A stretch of 56,394 nucleotides of DNA from an uncultured Eubacteriales bacterium. Lineage in GTDB: Bacteria; Bacillota; Clostridia; Lachnospirales; Lachnospiraceae. Numbering within the stretch: position 1 is the stretch's first letter; every line of letters starts with the position of its first letter. The position numbers were made by a program, and so were the translations under genes. Of this stretch, positions 18,547 through 27,297 are shown in pieces. The notes beneath the pieces are model-generated. The model did not search any database. It was given only the letters and a program-made list of their open reading frames with translations, and was not told the origin of the DNA. The DNA is taken from the NCBI GenBank assembly GCA_902797845.1, contig CADBUJ010000018.1, forward strand, positions 1 through 56,394, in the 5' to 3' direction.

Positions 18547-20823
18547 TCAGTTAACATAAGGATCCGTAGGATCGTAACCGTAATCTCCCCTTACAGGTAC
18601 GGCATACTGTACTTCAGGCTTGTCGAATGGAGTAGGGCCGTATGTGGAAACCGTGCATTGCGAGCCGTTGCAGTGCTCGTAGATCCATTTGCAATCCTTT
18701 GCCATAAGCCGTACACAGCCGTGTGACTGCTGCGTACCCAGCAGATTGTGATTATATACTGAAAGAGAATAATGATTTCTGTTTTCGTAATACCAGGTGG
18801 TATGGAAAAGATAATCCTTCCATATCTGGGTTATATACTGGCCGTAAACAGGACCCATAAGAGTTCCCCATGTGCCGAGGGTCCTCAATGTAAAGGTGCC
18901 CTTAACGGTGCAGTCGTTGGCACCGGGTGAGCATACGAAGCTCTTTACGGGTATTATGTAACCGTTATTGCCGTCCTTTGCCCAAACGGTGGTTATGCAC
19001 TCAGATGTGACCACAGTTACCATGTAGGAGCTCTGGCGGCCTATGATATCATCAACATCCTGTATATTTACTCCGTTTTCGTCGAAATAGTATTTATATC
19101 CGTCTATATAATTCCAGCCGGTGTAAGCAAAAGCCGTCTTTGTATCGAAATAATATCTTTCTCCGTTTATATGCTGCCAGCCGGTAACAGCCTTTCCGCC
19201 TTTATAATATTTAATGCCTCCCGGCAGCATCATCCAACCCATATTGTTCAGGTTGAGGCCGTATTTTTTTGCAAGATTAGTGAATTCTTTGGAGCTTGCA
19301 AGAATATTTATGATCTCCGGTCTGGTGACACCTTCCTCCATGTCGCTGAGCCTGTTTTTAAGACCCGTGGCATCGGCATTTCTGAAAAGAACACCTTTAT
19401 ATGCAGTCTTAACGAATGAATCGTTTTCGGGATATTTTTTTCTGCTTTCTCCTGAATTGACAACGCTCTGAAGAAATGTCAGAACGGATAATCTGTCATT
19501 GGCCAGCCTTTCGGAATTGTCGTCAAGATAGGAAGGAGTGGGCTTACGGTTAAGAGTATTAGAGAATACCTTGAAAACATATTCCGTGATCTTAGGATAT
19601 TTATCCCTTTCCGCAAGCTTGGATTCGGGGAATGTGCCCACATTGACACCTGCGGCTGTGGCTTTATTGGTGAACTCTCTTGCATCAAGAACTCCCTTAA
19701 GGATATACATTCTGCTAAGTCCGTAGCTTAAGGATTCAAGTCTGGAATTTAAGGCTGCAGCTTCGGGAGACCTTTTAAGCACTATTTTGAAAACATCTTT
19801 GATGTAATCTTCGTCGCTCCTGCCTTTTCTCGCATATTCGGGGCTTCCGAAGAATTTTACTATAACAGGCTTGGCGCCTTCTGAAACAGCCAGATTCACA
19901 TTACTTATATAACCGTTTTTATCGGGTTTTCTTCCGAGTATATCTTTATACAGGTTATATACATACATAGCCTCATGAGGATTCTTATCAAGGACTTCGG
20001 TAAGACCTATGGATCCGGGTTTTATGCCGAATGATGCACAAAGCTTTTTATATTCGTTCGACATGATTATACGGCTCAGGGAATATTCCCTTGAGAAGCC
20101 ATATTCGAATTCCTTTGTCCTGTTGGCCAATCCTGTGGGATCCACGTTTCTGTTGAAGGCCACTTTATATAAAAGTCTTATATAATCCTCGTCGGAATAA
20201 TTCTTGTTCTTGAATTCCTGACTGAAGAAAAATCCCCAAAGCGTAGTTGCTCCGGCCTGGGAACCGTTTTTCAGAAGATCGACTTTATTTTGCACTTCCG
20301 ATTTGGAAGGAGTCCTGCCAAGTACGAGAAGATAGCATCTCTCCACAAATTCCCACACCTTATCTGGCTCTTCTTCCGGCACTTCCTCCGGCTCTTCTTC
20401 GGGAGCATTAAGGGGATTTTCCGTAACCGTAACTAAAGTCTCCTCAGAAGAGAGTTCCTTATTATCCTGATCTGTATGGTCTGTGGTTTTTGATATGGAT
20501 GAAGGATCTTCTTTATCCTCAGCCTGATCTTCTCCTGATCCCTCTAAAGCCTCTGCTTCCTCCAAAGACATTTCTTCGTCAGGATCATCCTCCGTTATGA
20601 TGGTCTCTTCCGGAAGGATATCTGATCCGTCTTTATCTTCGACAGAAGGTAAAGTATCATCTTCTTCAAAAGATACGGGATCTTCAGAAGATATATCTGT
20701 CTGTTCGATGACAGATTTCCCGTCAGTCCCGCTTTCCGAAGCAAGAGCAGGGCCGGATGCAGAAGATATCAGTATAGATATCGAAAGGAGCATGGTCAAA
20801 ATCTTTAAATATTTATTTTTCAT
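18547..20823 (-). CDS. Secreted L,D-transpeptidase with DUF4214 and cell-wall-binding repeats
   Basis: The 758-residue protein opens with a signal peptide (about residues 1-29, ending ALASE). An acidic, low-complexity linker to about residue 160 follows. Next come at least three or four DUF4214 repeats (landmarks VLGRTPSKSEV, AFNRNVDPTGL, ILGRKPDKNGY, VLKRSPEAAAL, TLNRKPTPSYL and VLFRNADATGL) and two choline-binding-like repeats (KAVTGWQHINGERYYFDT and YTGWNYIDGYKYYFDENG). A C-terminal YkuD domain carries SHGCVRL with catalytic Cys703. YkuD enzymes crosslink peptidoglycan between L and D residues or attach proteins to it. The start overlaps the rmd stop by 11 bases, tying it to GDP-rhamnose synthesis. 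Confidence 0.9.
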   Translation of the reverse strand: MKNKYLKILTMLLSISILISSASGPALASESGTDGKSVIEQTDISSEDPVSFEEDDTLPSVEDKDGSDILPEETIITEDDPDEEMSLEEAEALEGSGEDQAEDKEDPSSISKTTDHTDQDNKELSSEETLVTVTENPLNAPEEEPEEVPEEEPDKVWEFVERCYLLVLGRTPSKSEVQNKVDLLKNGSQAGATTLWGFFFSQEFKNKNYSDEDYIRLLYKVAFNRNVDPTGLANRTKEFEYGFSREYSLSRIIMSNEYKKLCASFGIKPGSIGLTEVLDKNPHEAMYVYNLYKDILGRKPDKNGYISNVNLAVSEGAKPVIVKFFGSPEYARKGRSDEDYIKDVFKIVLKRSPEAAALNSRLESLSYGLSRMYILKGVLDAREFTNKATAAGVNVGTFPESKLAERDKYPKITEYVFKVFSNTLNRKPTPSYLDDNSERLANDRLSVLTFLQSVVNSGESRKKYPENDSFVKTAYKGVLFRNADATGLKNRLSDMEEGVTRPEIINILASSKEFTNLAKKYGLNLNNMGWMMLPGGIKYYKGGKAVTGWQHINGERYYFDTKTAFAYTGWNYIDGYKYYFDENGVNIQDVDDIIGRQSSYMVTVVTSECITTVWAKDGNNGYIIPVKSFVCSPGANDCTVKGTFTLRTLGTWGTLMGPVYGQYITQIWKDYLFHTTWYYENRNHYSLSVYNHNLLGTQQSHGCVRLMAKDCKWIYEHCNGSQCTVSTYGPTPFDKPEVQYAVPVRGDYGYDPTDPYVN

Positions 20824-21772
20824 GGGATACCTCCAGTCTGATCTTTTCTCTCCACATATCCAATGATTCTTTTATGGTTTCTTCTATGGGGTATTCGATA
20901 TCCCACCCCGTATCAGCTTTCAGCTTTTCCACATCAGCTACGATGATGGGGATATCGGAAGGCCGCATCCTGTCAGGGTCCTGTTCCACCTTTATATCCA
21001 CAGTGGAGCAGGAGAGGATGATATCCAGGATCTTTCTTATCTCCATTGCCTTTCCTGAACCTATGTTGTAGGTTTCTCCGGATCTTCCTTTTTCCATCAG
21101 AAGAACGTATGCTCTTACAACATCACGCACATCGGAAAAGTCTCTTTTGGAACTCAGATTCCCTACCTTTATGACAGGAGAAAGACCCTTTACCTCGATC
21201 TCTGCAACTTGCTTACAGAAATCGGGTACAACAAATCCCGGCATCTGGCTTTTTCCTATATGGTTAAAAGCCCTTGTGCATATGATGTCCATACCGTATG
21301 CCCTGTGGTATACGGAAGACAGCATGTTCTGGAAAGCCTTAGTGGCGGCATATATATTTCCGGGACGTAGGACTGTATCCTCCTTTACGGGAATATCCGT
21401 CGGCTTAAGATAACCGTATTCTTCTCCGGAACCGACCATAAGTATCCGTGGGGATATGTTGAGACGCCTGACGGATTCCAGAAGATTTAAAGCTCCCATA
21501 TTATTTACATTAAGAGTGAGCTCGGGCTTTTTCCATGAAAGATATACACTGCTCTGGGCAGCCAGATGAAATATCCGGTCAGGCCTGCATTCCGAAAGGA
21601 CTTTGTCGATCTGGTCCGGATCAAGAAGATCCATGTCATATATGCCGCTGCAATCCAGATCCAGCTTCTCAAAGGGCATCTTTGTTATAAATACCGTATC
21701 ATTGATCTTATTTAATTCGTGTAAAAGGTAAGGGCCAACGAAGCCGGCCCCACCGATAATAAGGGATCTCAA
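20813..21772 (-). CDS. rmd: GDP-4-dehydro-6-deoxy-D-mannose reductase
   Basis: This 319-residue short-chain dehydrogenase/epimerase reduces the 4-keto product of Gmd to GDP-D-rhamnose. The nucleotide-binding GGAGFVGPYLL lies at the N-terminus, FHLAAQSSVYLSW near residue 68, and the catalytic YxxxK as YAATK, with RAFNHIGKSQMPGFVVPDF typical of RMD. It starts 15 bases after gmd and overlaps the L,D-transpeptidase start by 11 bases. A GDP-fucose synthase is the main alternative. The RMD-like substrate-binding region and the absence of fcl features favour D-rhamnose. Confidence 0.85.
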   Translation of the reverse strand: MRSLIIGGAGFVGPYLLHELNKINDTVFITKMPFEKLDLDCSGIYDMDLLDPDQIDKVLSECRPDRIFHLAAQSSVYLSWKKPELTLNVNNMGALNLLESVRRLNISPRILMVGSGEEYGYLKPTDIPVKEDTVLRPGNIYAATKAFQNMLSSVYHRAYGMDIICTRAFNHIGKSQMPGFVVPDFCKQVAEIEVKGLSPVIKVGNLSSKRDFSDVRDVVRAYVLLMEKGRSGETYNIGSGKAMEIRKILDIILSCSTVDIKVEQDPDRMRPSDIPIIVADVEKLKADTGWDIEYPIEETIKESLDMWREKIRLEVSHEK

Positions 21773-21787
21773 TAGTTCCTCCCTGAT

Positions 21788-22813
21788 TTAAGAATTCTTG
21801 ATCTCTTTTTCAACAAGCGCAATATCGCTTCTTACCATTCTCTCTACGAGATCCTGGAAGGAGATATCTCTCTTCCAGCCGAGGACTGTTTCGGCTTTTG
21901 TAGGGTCTCCCAGAAGAAGATCGACTTCTGCGGGACGGAAGAATTTGGGATTGACTTTAACTACTGTTTTTCCTGTTGTTTTATCGATACCTACCTCGTT
22001 GACACCTTCGCCCTCGAAGACTATATCGAATCCGGCAGCTGTAAAAGCCTTTTCCACAAATTCTCTTACAGGATGAGTTTCTCCTGTTGCCACAACATAA
22101 TCATCAGGCTTGTCTGCCTGGAGCATAAGGTGCATGGCCTTTACATAATCTCTGGAATGGCCCCAGTCTCTCTGAGATGAAAGATTACCGAGCTCAAGAC
22201 AGTCCTGAATGCCGTATCTTATTCTGGCTGCAGCATAGGTGATCTTTCTTGTGACGAATTCCTTTCCCCTTCTTTCGCTTTCGTGGTTAAAGAGGATACC
22301 GCTGCAGGCAAACATATCGTAGCTTTCCCTGTAATTCTTTGTGATCCAGTGGCCGTAAAGCTTTGCAACGCCGTAAGGGCTTCTGGGATAGAAAGGTGTG
22401 GTCTCCGACTGAGGAACGGCCTGAACGAGACCGAACATCTCTGATGTGGATGCCTGATAAAATCTGGCGTCGGGCTTTACAAGGCGAATGGCTTCAAGCA
22501 TGTTAAGGACACCGATACCGTCTATGTCCGCAGTGGCAAGAGGCTGCTCCCAGCTGGTGCCGACAAAGGATTGAGCAGCAAGATTGTAAACTTCGTCCGC
22601 CTGCGATTCCTTAAGAGCATTTACCAGAGAAACTATATCCGTCATGTCTGCGTAAATGAAATTAAGCTTGTCCTTGATATGCTCCACATTTCCGTAATCC
22701 ACAACGCTTTTTCTTCTCATGATGCCGTAAACATTATAGCCCTTGCTGAGAAGAAGCTCTGCGAGATAGGAACCGTCCTGACCGGTGATACCGGTGATCA
22801 ATGCATTTTTCAT
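21788..22813 (-). CDS. gmd: GDP-mannose 4,6-dehydratase
   Basis: At 341 residues this has the standard Gmd features: the NADP-binding MKNALITGITGQDGSYLAEL, a catalytic triad area TSEMFGLVQAVPQSE, and the YxxxK pair Tyr147 and Lys151 in SPYGVAKLYGHW. FNHESERRGKEFVTRKIT is diagnostic for Gmd. It converts GDP-D-mannose to the 4-keto-6-deoxy sugar used by the downstream reductase. A perfect AGGAGG-type ribosome site is read on the minus strand at about 22818-22822. It lies 33 bases after manC. Confidence 0.96.
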   Translation of the reverse strand: MKNALITGITGQDGSYLAELLLSKGYNVYGIMRRKSVVDYGNVEHIKDKLNFIYADMTDIVSLVNALKESQADEVYNLAAQSFVGTSWEQPLATADIDGIGVLNMLEAIRLVKPDARFYQASTSEMFGLVQAVPQSETTPFYPRSPYGVAKLYGHWITKNYRESYDMFACSGILFNHESERRGKEFVTRKITYAAARIRYGIQDCLELGNLSSQRDWGHSRDYVKAMHLMLQADKPDDYVVATGETHPVREFVEKAFTAAGFDIVFEGEGVNEVGIDKTTGKTVVKVNPKFFRPAEVDLLLGDPTKAETVLGWKRDISFQDLVERMVRSDIALVEKEIKNS

Positions 22814-22846
22814 ATTGCCTCCTGATAAAAAATGTTGTGTATATTT

Positions 22847-23920
22847 TTAAAGATAATCATCCATTTTCTGATCTCTTATCTTTTCCAAAAGCTGCTTTAT
22901 CTCCCCGGCTCTGTCTCTCGGACAGAGGAGAAGAGCATCATCCGTATCGACTATTATAAAATCCGAAAGGCCGATCATGGCTATGAGCTTATCTTTGGAG
23001 CCCTGTATTATGGTGTTTTCCGTATCGCAGAGCACCACCTGTCCTTTTACGGTATTTCCGTTGGCATCGGGAGTGTTTATTCGTTCTACGGCCAGCCATG
23101 ACCCTACATCGTCCCAGCCGAAATCCCCGGGGATTATATAGATGTTGTCAGACCGTTCCATAATGGCATAATCAACGGATTCCGATGTCAGAGAGGGGAA
23201 GACCTCTTTGAGCGTGAGCCTTTCCTGGGGAGTTCCGATCACGGCCCTTATGGAGATAAGTCCTTTATATGTTCCCGGGATTAAAGTCTCCATGCGCTCC
23301 AGAATGGTGGATACCTTCCAGATAAACATTCCGCTGTTCCAGAGATAATCTCCGGATGCCAGATATTTTTCGGCAGTTTTCTTATCCGGCTTTTCCACGA
23401 ACTTTTCGACGGAGAATGCCCTGCCCAGCTTTTTATCGGGCATGTATTTTATGTAACCGTATCCCGTTTCCGGATATGTGGGCGTGATGCCAATGGTCAC
23501 AAGATTTTCGCCCGCTTCAGCTGCGGCGCAGCCTTCAGAGAGCACATCAAGGAACATATCCATATCCTTTACAAGATGGTCTGAAGGAAGAACGATCATA
23601 AGAGCATCGTCATATTTTTTTGAGATATACATGGCCCCCAGACCGATACATGGTGCCGTATTCCTGCCCACAGGCTCGAGGATTATGTTTTCCTCCGGTA
23701 TTTCCGGGAGCTGTGTACGAACGAGGTCCATGTAGTTCCTGTTGGTGACGATATAGATATCTTCCATTGCCACTACAGGAAGGATCCTTTTTACTGTAAG
23801 CTGTATCATGGTGAGTCCGTCGTTTGTCAGGGACAAAAACTGCTTGGGCAGAGACTGACGGCTTTTGGGCCAGAATCTTTCGCCCTTTCCTCCTGCCATG
23901 ATCAATGCGGTCTTTCTCAT
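22847..23920 (-). CDS. manC: Mannose-1-phosphate guanylyltransferase
   Basis: ManC makes GDP-mannose from GTP and mannose-1-phosphate. I set the start at 23920 because it gives the family N-terminus MRKTALIMAGGKGERFWP and is preceded by a CAGGAGG ribosome site at 23927-23933. An upstream in-frame extension to 23977 would overlap the promoter. The pyrophosphorylase signature GGKGERFWPKSRQSLPKQF is followed by NTAPCIGLGAMYI, VLPSDHLV near residue 105, and the sugar-binding VEKFVEKPDKKTA. The roughly 357-residue length matches monofunctional enzymes lacking the fused isomerase. The isomerase (manA) is divergently transcribed next door. Confidence 0.94.
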   Translation of the reverse strand: MRKTALIMAGGKGERFWPKSRQSLPKQFLSLTNDGLTMIQLTVKRILPVVAMEDIYIVTNRNYMDLVRTQLPEIPEENIILEPVGRNTAPCIGLGAMYISKKYDDALMIVLPSDHLVKDMDMFLDVLSEGCAAAEAGENLVTIGITPTYPETGYGYIKYMPDKKLGRAFSVEKFVEKPDKKTAEKYLASGDYLWNSGMFIWKVSTILERMETLIPGTYKGLISIRAVIGTPQERLTLKEVFPSLTSESVDYAIMERSDNIYIIPGDFGWDDVGSWLAVERINTPDANGNTVKGQVVLCDTENTIIQGSKDKLIAMIGLSDFIIVDTDDALLLCPRDRAGEIKQLLEKIRDQKMDDYL

Positions 23921-23948
23921 AAAAAACCTCCTGAGTATAATCCATGTC

Positions 23949-23977
23949 ATTATAAACCAATCGGCGAAAAAACTCAA
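23949..23977 (-). promoter_or_regulatory. Promoter of the manC-gmd-rmd operon
   Basis: Read on the minus strand, TTGAGT (23972-23977) and a perfect TATAAT (23949-23954) are separated by exactly 17 bases. The site lies just upstream of the manC ribosome binding site and supports the start at 23920. Confidence 0.85.
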
Positions 23978-24031
23978 TAAAATAAAGGTGTTCGGGGTAC
24001 TTATACATACAGGTGAGACTTTTGGGTTTTA

Positions 24032-24061
24032 TTGACAATATAAGGGAAAAACCATTAAAAT
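24032..24061 (+). promoter_or_regulatory. Promoter of the manA-pgcA-rfbACBD operon
   Basis: A consensus TTGACA (24032-24037) and TAAAAT (24056-24061) are separated by 18 bases, about 47 bases upstream of the manA ATG. It is back-to-back with the minus-strand manC promoter, and the start-proximal parts of the two lie about 55 bases apart. Confidence 0.8.
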
Positions 24062-24107
24062 ATCAGTAATTATGTTCATTTATACACATAAGATTTGAGG
24101 TAAGAGA

Positions 24108-25547
24108 ATGGATTGCATAATTTTGCCGGGACACGGTGTCTCTGTGGAAGGTATAAGAAGCCTGGTAGCTCAGGGCTCTCCCTTTTTTGATGTTTATCAC
24201 ATAATCAAAGGTGAGCTGAAGACGGCACAGGTATTAAAGGCCATAAGAGGTTTCAGAAAAAGATCTTTCAACATTTATTCCGGAGGGGACAGCTGGCTCG
24301 AAGGAATACTCGAAGAAATGGAAGAAGACAGAGAAGTGTTCATATGGGGAACGGATCTGATCCTGGACACTTCATGTATCAAAGATACCTTTGTAAAAGC
24401 CCTGGAGATATCCTCTGACGGCGGTACGGCTGCCATCACTGCAGGAAATACGGAAGGCTTTATGGGCAGGGCAGGAGTATTAAAAAACAGGGTAATAGAC
24501 ATACTTGACGGAAGTCTTAAGGATGACCCTTCCGTTTTCGTGATCAGCTCCTTTATCAGGAAGGAAGAAGAAGTATCAGACGATATGCCGGATATGATAA
24601 AGCTTAAACCGGCATTTAAGGATTATCTGTGGGGCGGCACAAAGCTAAAGGAACTATACAACAAAAAGACGGATATGGAGCCCCTGGCTGAGAGCTGGGA
24701 ACTTTCCTCCCACAAGGACGGAGAGAGCATCATTGCGGAGGGCCCCTTAAAGGATATGGGATTTCAGGCCTTTCTGGAAAGATACGGATCCAAGGCTGTG
24801 GGATACAAGGCTGCAGGACTTGACAGATTTCCCATACTGATAAAATTCATCGATGCAAAAGATCTTTTGTCCGTACAGGTACATCCGGATAATTTTTACG
24901 GACTTAAGCACGAAAACGAATTCGGTAAAAACGAGATGTGGCATATCCTTTCCTGCGAAGAAGGCTCATACATCTATTACGGTGTTAAGAGGGACATAAG
25001 CCCGGAGGAATTCAGGGAAAAGATAGCTGACAATACGGTCACAGACGTTTTAAACCGGGTATATGTTAAGCCGGGGGATACGTTTTTCGTAAAGGCGGGA
25101 ACTATCCATGCCATAGGAAAAGGCATAGTTATCCTGGAGATCCAGCAGAATTCCAACTGCACATACCGGATTTACGATTACGACAGAAGGGATAAGAACG
25201 GAGCCACAAGACCTCTCCATGTGGATAAAGCATGTGATGTATGCAGCCTCGAAAGTATACCTGCCGAGGGAATGCGGACGGTGACCATACACAGAAAGGG
25301 ATATGAAAAGACAGTGTTGTCAGATTCCGCATATTTCGAGACGGTAAAATATCATATCGACGAAAAAATGGACATCCCCATGGATGATTCCTCCTTTATG
25401 TCTGTTATTTTTACAGAAGGAAAAGGTACTATAGAAACAGATGGACAAAAACTGGAATTCTCTCCGGGGGACAGCTTCTATGTAACACCGGGAAAGAAGA
25501 CCGTAACAATAAAAGGCGAAGCCGCATTTATAACTACGAAAGTATAA
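24108..25547 (+). CDS. manA: Type I mannose-6-phosphate isomerase with an extra N-terminal domain
   Basis: Residues about 160-479 form a type I phosphomannose isomerase: LKPAFKDYLWGGTKLKEL, the zinc-binding SVQVHPDN with His259, and GTIHAIGKG with His334, followed by CTYRIYDYDRRD and a cupin-like end. It interconverts fructose-6-phosphate and mannose-6-phosphate, feeding GDP-mannose synthesis. Residues 1 to about 159 are not part of the usual enzyme. Segments such as SGGDSWLEGILEEMEEDREVFIWGTDLIL resemble the middle of a GT-A nucleotidyltransferase, but the GTP-binding GGxGxR start is missing. An internal ATG at 24585 could start a plain ManA. Normal length for the family is about 310-320 residues. 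Confidence 0.88.
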   Translation: MDCIILPGHGVSVEGIRSLVAQGSPFFDVYHIIKGELKTAQVLKAIRGFRKRSFNIYSGGDSWLEGILEEMEEDREVFIWGTDLILDTSCIKDTFVKALEISSDGGTAAITAGNTEGFMGRAGVLKNRVIDILDGSLKDDPSVFVISSFIRKEEEVSDDMPDMIKLKPAFKDYLWGGTKLKELYNKKTDMEPLAESWELSSHKDGESIIAEGPLKDMGFQAFLERYGSKAVGYKAAGLDRFPILIKFIDAKDLLSVQVHPDNFYGLKHENEFGKNEMWHILSCEEGSYIYYGVKRDISPEEFREKIADNTVTDVLNRVYVKPGDTFFVKAGTIHAIGKGIVILEIQQNSNCTYRIYDYDRRDKNGATRPLHVDKACDVCSLESIPAEGMRTVTIHRKGYEKTVLSDSAYFETVKYHIDEKMDIPMDDSSFMSVIFTEGKGTIETDGQKLEFSPGDSFYVTPGKKTVTIKGEAAFITTKV

Positions 25548-25558
25548 GAGGAAGAAAA

Positions 25559-27286
25559 ATGGATTACAAAGAAAAGTATTTATACTGGACAGAAGACCCG
25601 TTCTTTGACGGAGATACAAAAAAGGAATTATTGGCGATAAAGGACGAGAAGGAGATCCAGGAAAGATTCTACAAGGATCTGGAATTCGGCACAGGAGGCT
25701 TAAGAGGCATCATAGGAGCAGGCTCCAACAGAATGAATATATATACTGTAAGGAGAGCGACCCAGGGACTTGCAAATTATATCCTTAAAAAAGGAACACA
25801 GGACAAGGGCGTGGCCATTGCTTTCGATTCCAGACATATGTCCCCTGAATTCTCCTTGGAGGCAGCACTCTGTCTTAATGCAAACGGGATCAAGACATAC
25901 AGGTTTGATACCTTAAGACCCACTCCCGAATTATCCTTTGCCGTAAGACATTTGGGATGCACTGCAGGTATCGTGGTCACTGCCAGCCACAACCCCAGGG
26001 AATACAACGGATACAAGGTATACTGGGATGACGGATGCCAGGTAACATATCCCAATGACGAAGGCATCATAAACGAAGTAAATGCCATCGAGGACTATTC
26101 TCTTCCCAAGACCATGACTCTTGAAGATGCTGTCGAAGCCGGCCTCTACAATGTTATCGGGAAAGAGATCGATGATATTTATATCGAGACCATAAAGAAA
26201 TATATAATCCATCCGGAGATAATAGAGCAGGCAGCCAAGGATCTTAAGATCGTTTATACACCTCTTAACGGAGCAGGAAGAGTGCCCGTAACAAGAGTCC
26301 TTAAGGAACTGGGCTTTACTAATGTTTATTTGGTAGAGGAGCAGGCTGAGCCCGACGGAGATTTCCCCACCATACCTTATCCCAATCCCGAGGACCCCAA
26401 GACCTTTACTCTTGCACTGGAGCTTGCAAAGAAAGTGGATGCGGATATAGTAATGGCTACGGATCCCGATTCCGACAGGCTGGGCATATACTGCAAGGAC
26501 AAGGATACGGGGGAATTCGTTATCTTTAACGGAAATATGCTGGGAACGCTAATTGGAGAATACATCTTCCGTGAAAAGGAGCTTAACAAGACTCTTCCGG
26601 AAAATGCGGCTTTTGTTACGACCATAGTCAGTACTAATCTGGCCAAGGCCATTGCTAAAGCGCACAATGCCGCATGCTTTGAGACACTTACGGGATTTAA
26701 GTGGATCTGCGGACAGATAAGGGAATTCGAGGAAAACAATAATAACTATAAATACATATACGGATTTGAAGAAAGCTACGGATGCCTTATAGGAGACTAT
26801 GCAAGAGATAAGGACGGAGTATCTGCCGTTATGATGCTGGCAGAGATCGCTTCCTATTGCAAGGTCAGAGGAGAGACGCTCCTTGACGAGCTTGAACGCA
26901 TGTACAAAAAATACGGTTATTATTCCGAGGAGCTTTCCTTTATTGTGATGCCCGGAATGGACGGGGCCGAAAAGATAAGTGCTCTTATGGAAAGCATAAG
27001 GAAAGAGCCTCCCACAGAGATAGGAGGGCGTAAAGTAAAAGTATTCAGGGATTACAGAGCCGGAGAGTGCCTTGATCTTGCCACGGGAGAAAAGTATCCC
27101 ACAGGCATCCCTGTTTCAAATGTATTGTATTTTGAATTGGACAATGATTCCTGGTGCTGTATGAGACCCTCCGGAACAGAGCCCAAGATCAAATTTTACA
27201 TGGGTGTAAAAGCCGATTCCATGGAAGAGGCAAAGGCCGGCTCTGCAGCCATAAATAAAGCTCTCATGGCTATAGTCGAGGGCTGA
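25559..27286 (+). CDS. pgcA: Phospho-sugar mutase (phosphoglucomutase/phosphomannomutase, PgcA-like)
   Basis: This 575-residue alpha-D-phosphohexomutase moves phosphate between C6 and C1 of glucose or mannose. The catalytic phosphoserine is Ser143 in TASHNPREYNGYKVY. The magnesium loop is ATDPDSDRLG near residue 303, the sugar-binding segment is GFEESYG, and the phosphate-binding MRPSGTEPKIKFYM is near the C-terminus. Its operon position between manA and rfbA fits a dual role, supplying mannose-1-phosphate to ManC and glucose-1-phosphate to RfbA. The dual role is inferred. The family assignment is secure. Confidence 0.92.
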   Translation: MDYKEKYLYWTEDPFFDGDTKKELLAIKDEKEIQERFYKDLEFGTGGLRGIIGAGSNRMNIYTVRRATQGLANYILKKGTQDKGVAIAFDSRHMSPEFSLEAALCLNANGIKTYRFDTLRPTPELSFAVRHLGCTAGIVVTASHNPREYNGYKVYWDDGCQVTYPNDEGIINEVNAIEDYSLPKTMTLEDAVEAGLYNVIGKEIDDIYIETIKKYIIHPEIIEQAAKDLKIVYTPLNGAGRVPVTRVLKELGFTNVYLVEEQAEPDGDFPTIPYPNPEDPKTFTLALELAKKVDADIVMATDPDSDRLGIYCKDKDTGEFVIFNGNMLGTLIGEYIFREKELNKTLPENAAFVTTIVSTNLAKAIAKAHNAACFETLTGFKWICGQIREFEENNNNYKYIYGFEESYGCLIGDYARDKDGVSAVMMLAEIASYCKVRGETLLDELERMYKKYGYYSEELSFIVMPGMDGAEKISALMESIRKEPPTEIGGRKVKVFRDYRAGECLDLATGEKYPTGIPVSNVLYFELDNDSWCCMRPSGTEPKIKFYMGVKADSMEEAKAGSAAINKALMAIVEG

Positions 27287-27297
27287 GGAGAGAAGAA

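Noticed and set aside
23921..23977. Longer N-terminus for manC
   Set aside because: It overlaps the operon promoter and ribosome site, and the family N-terminus begins at 23920.
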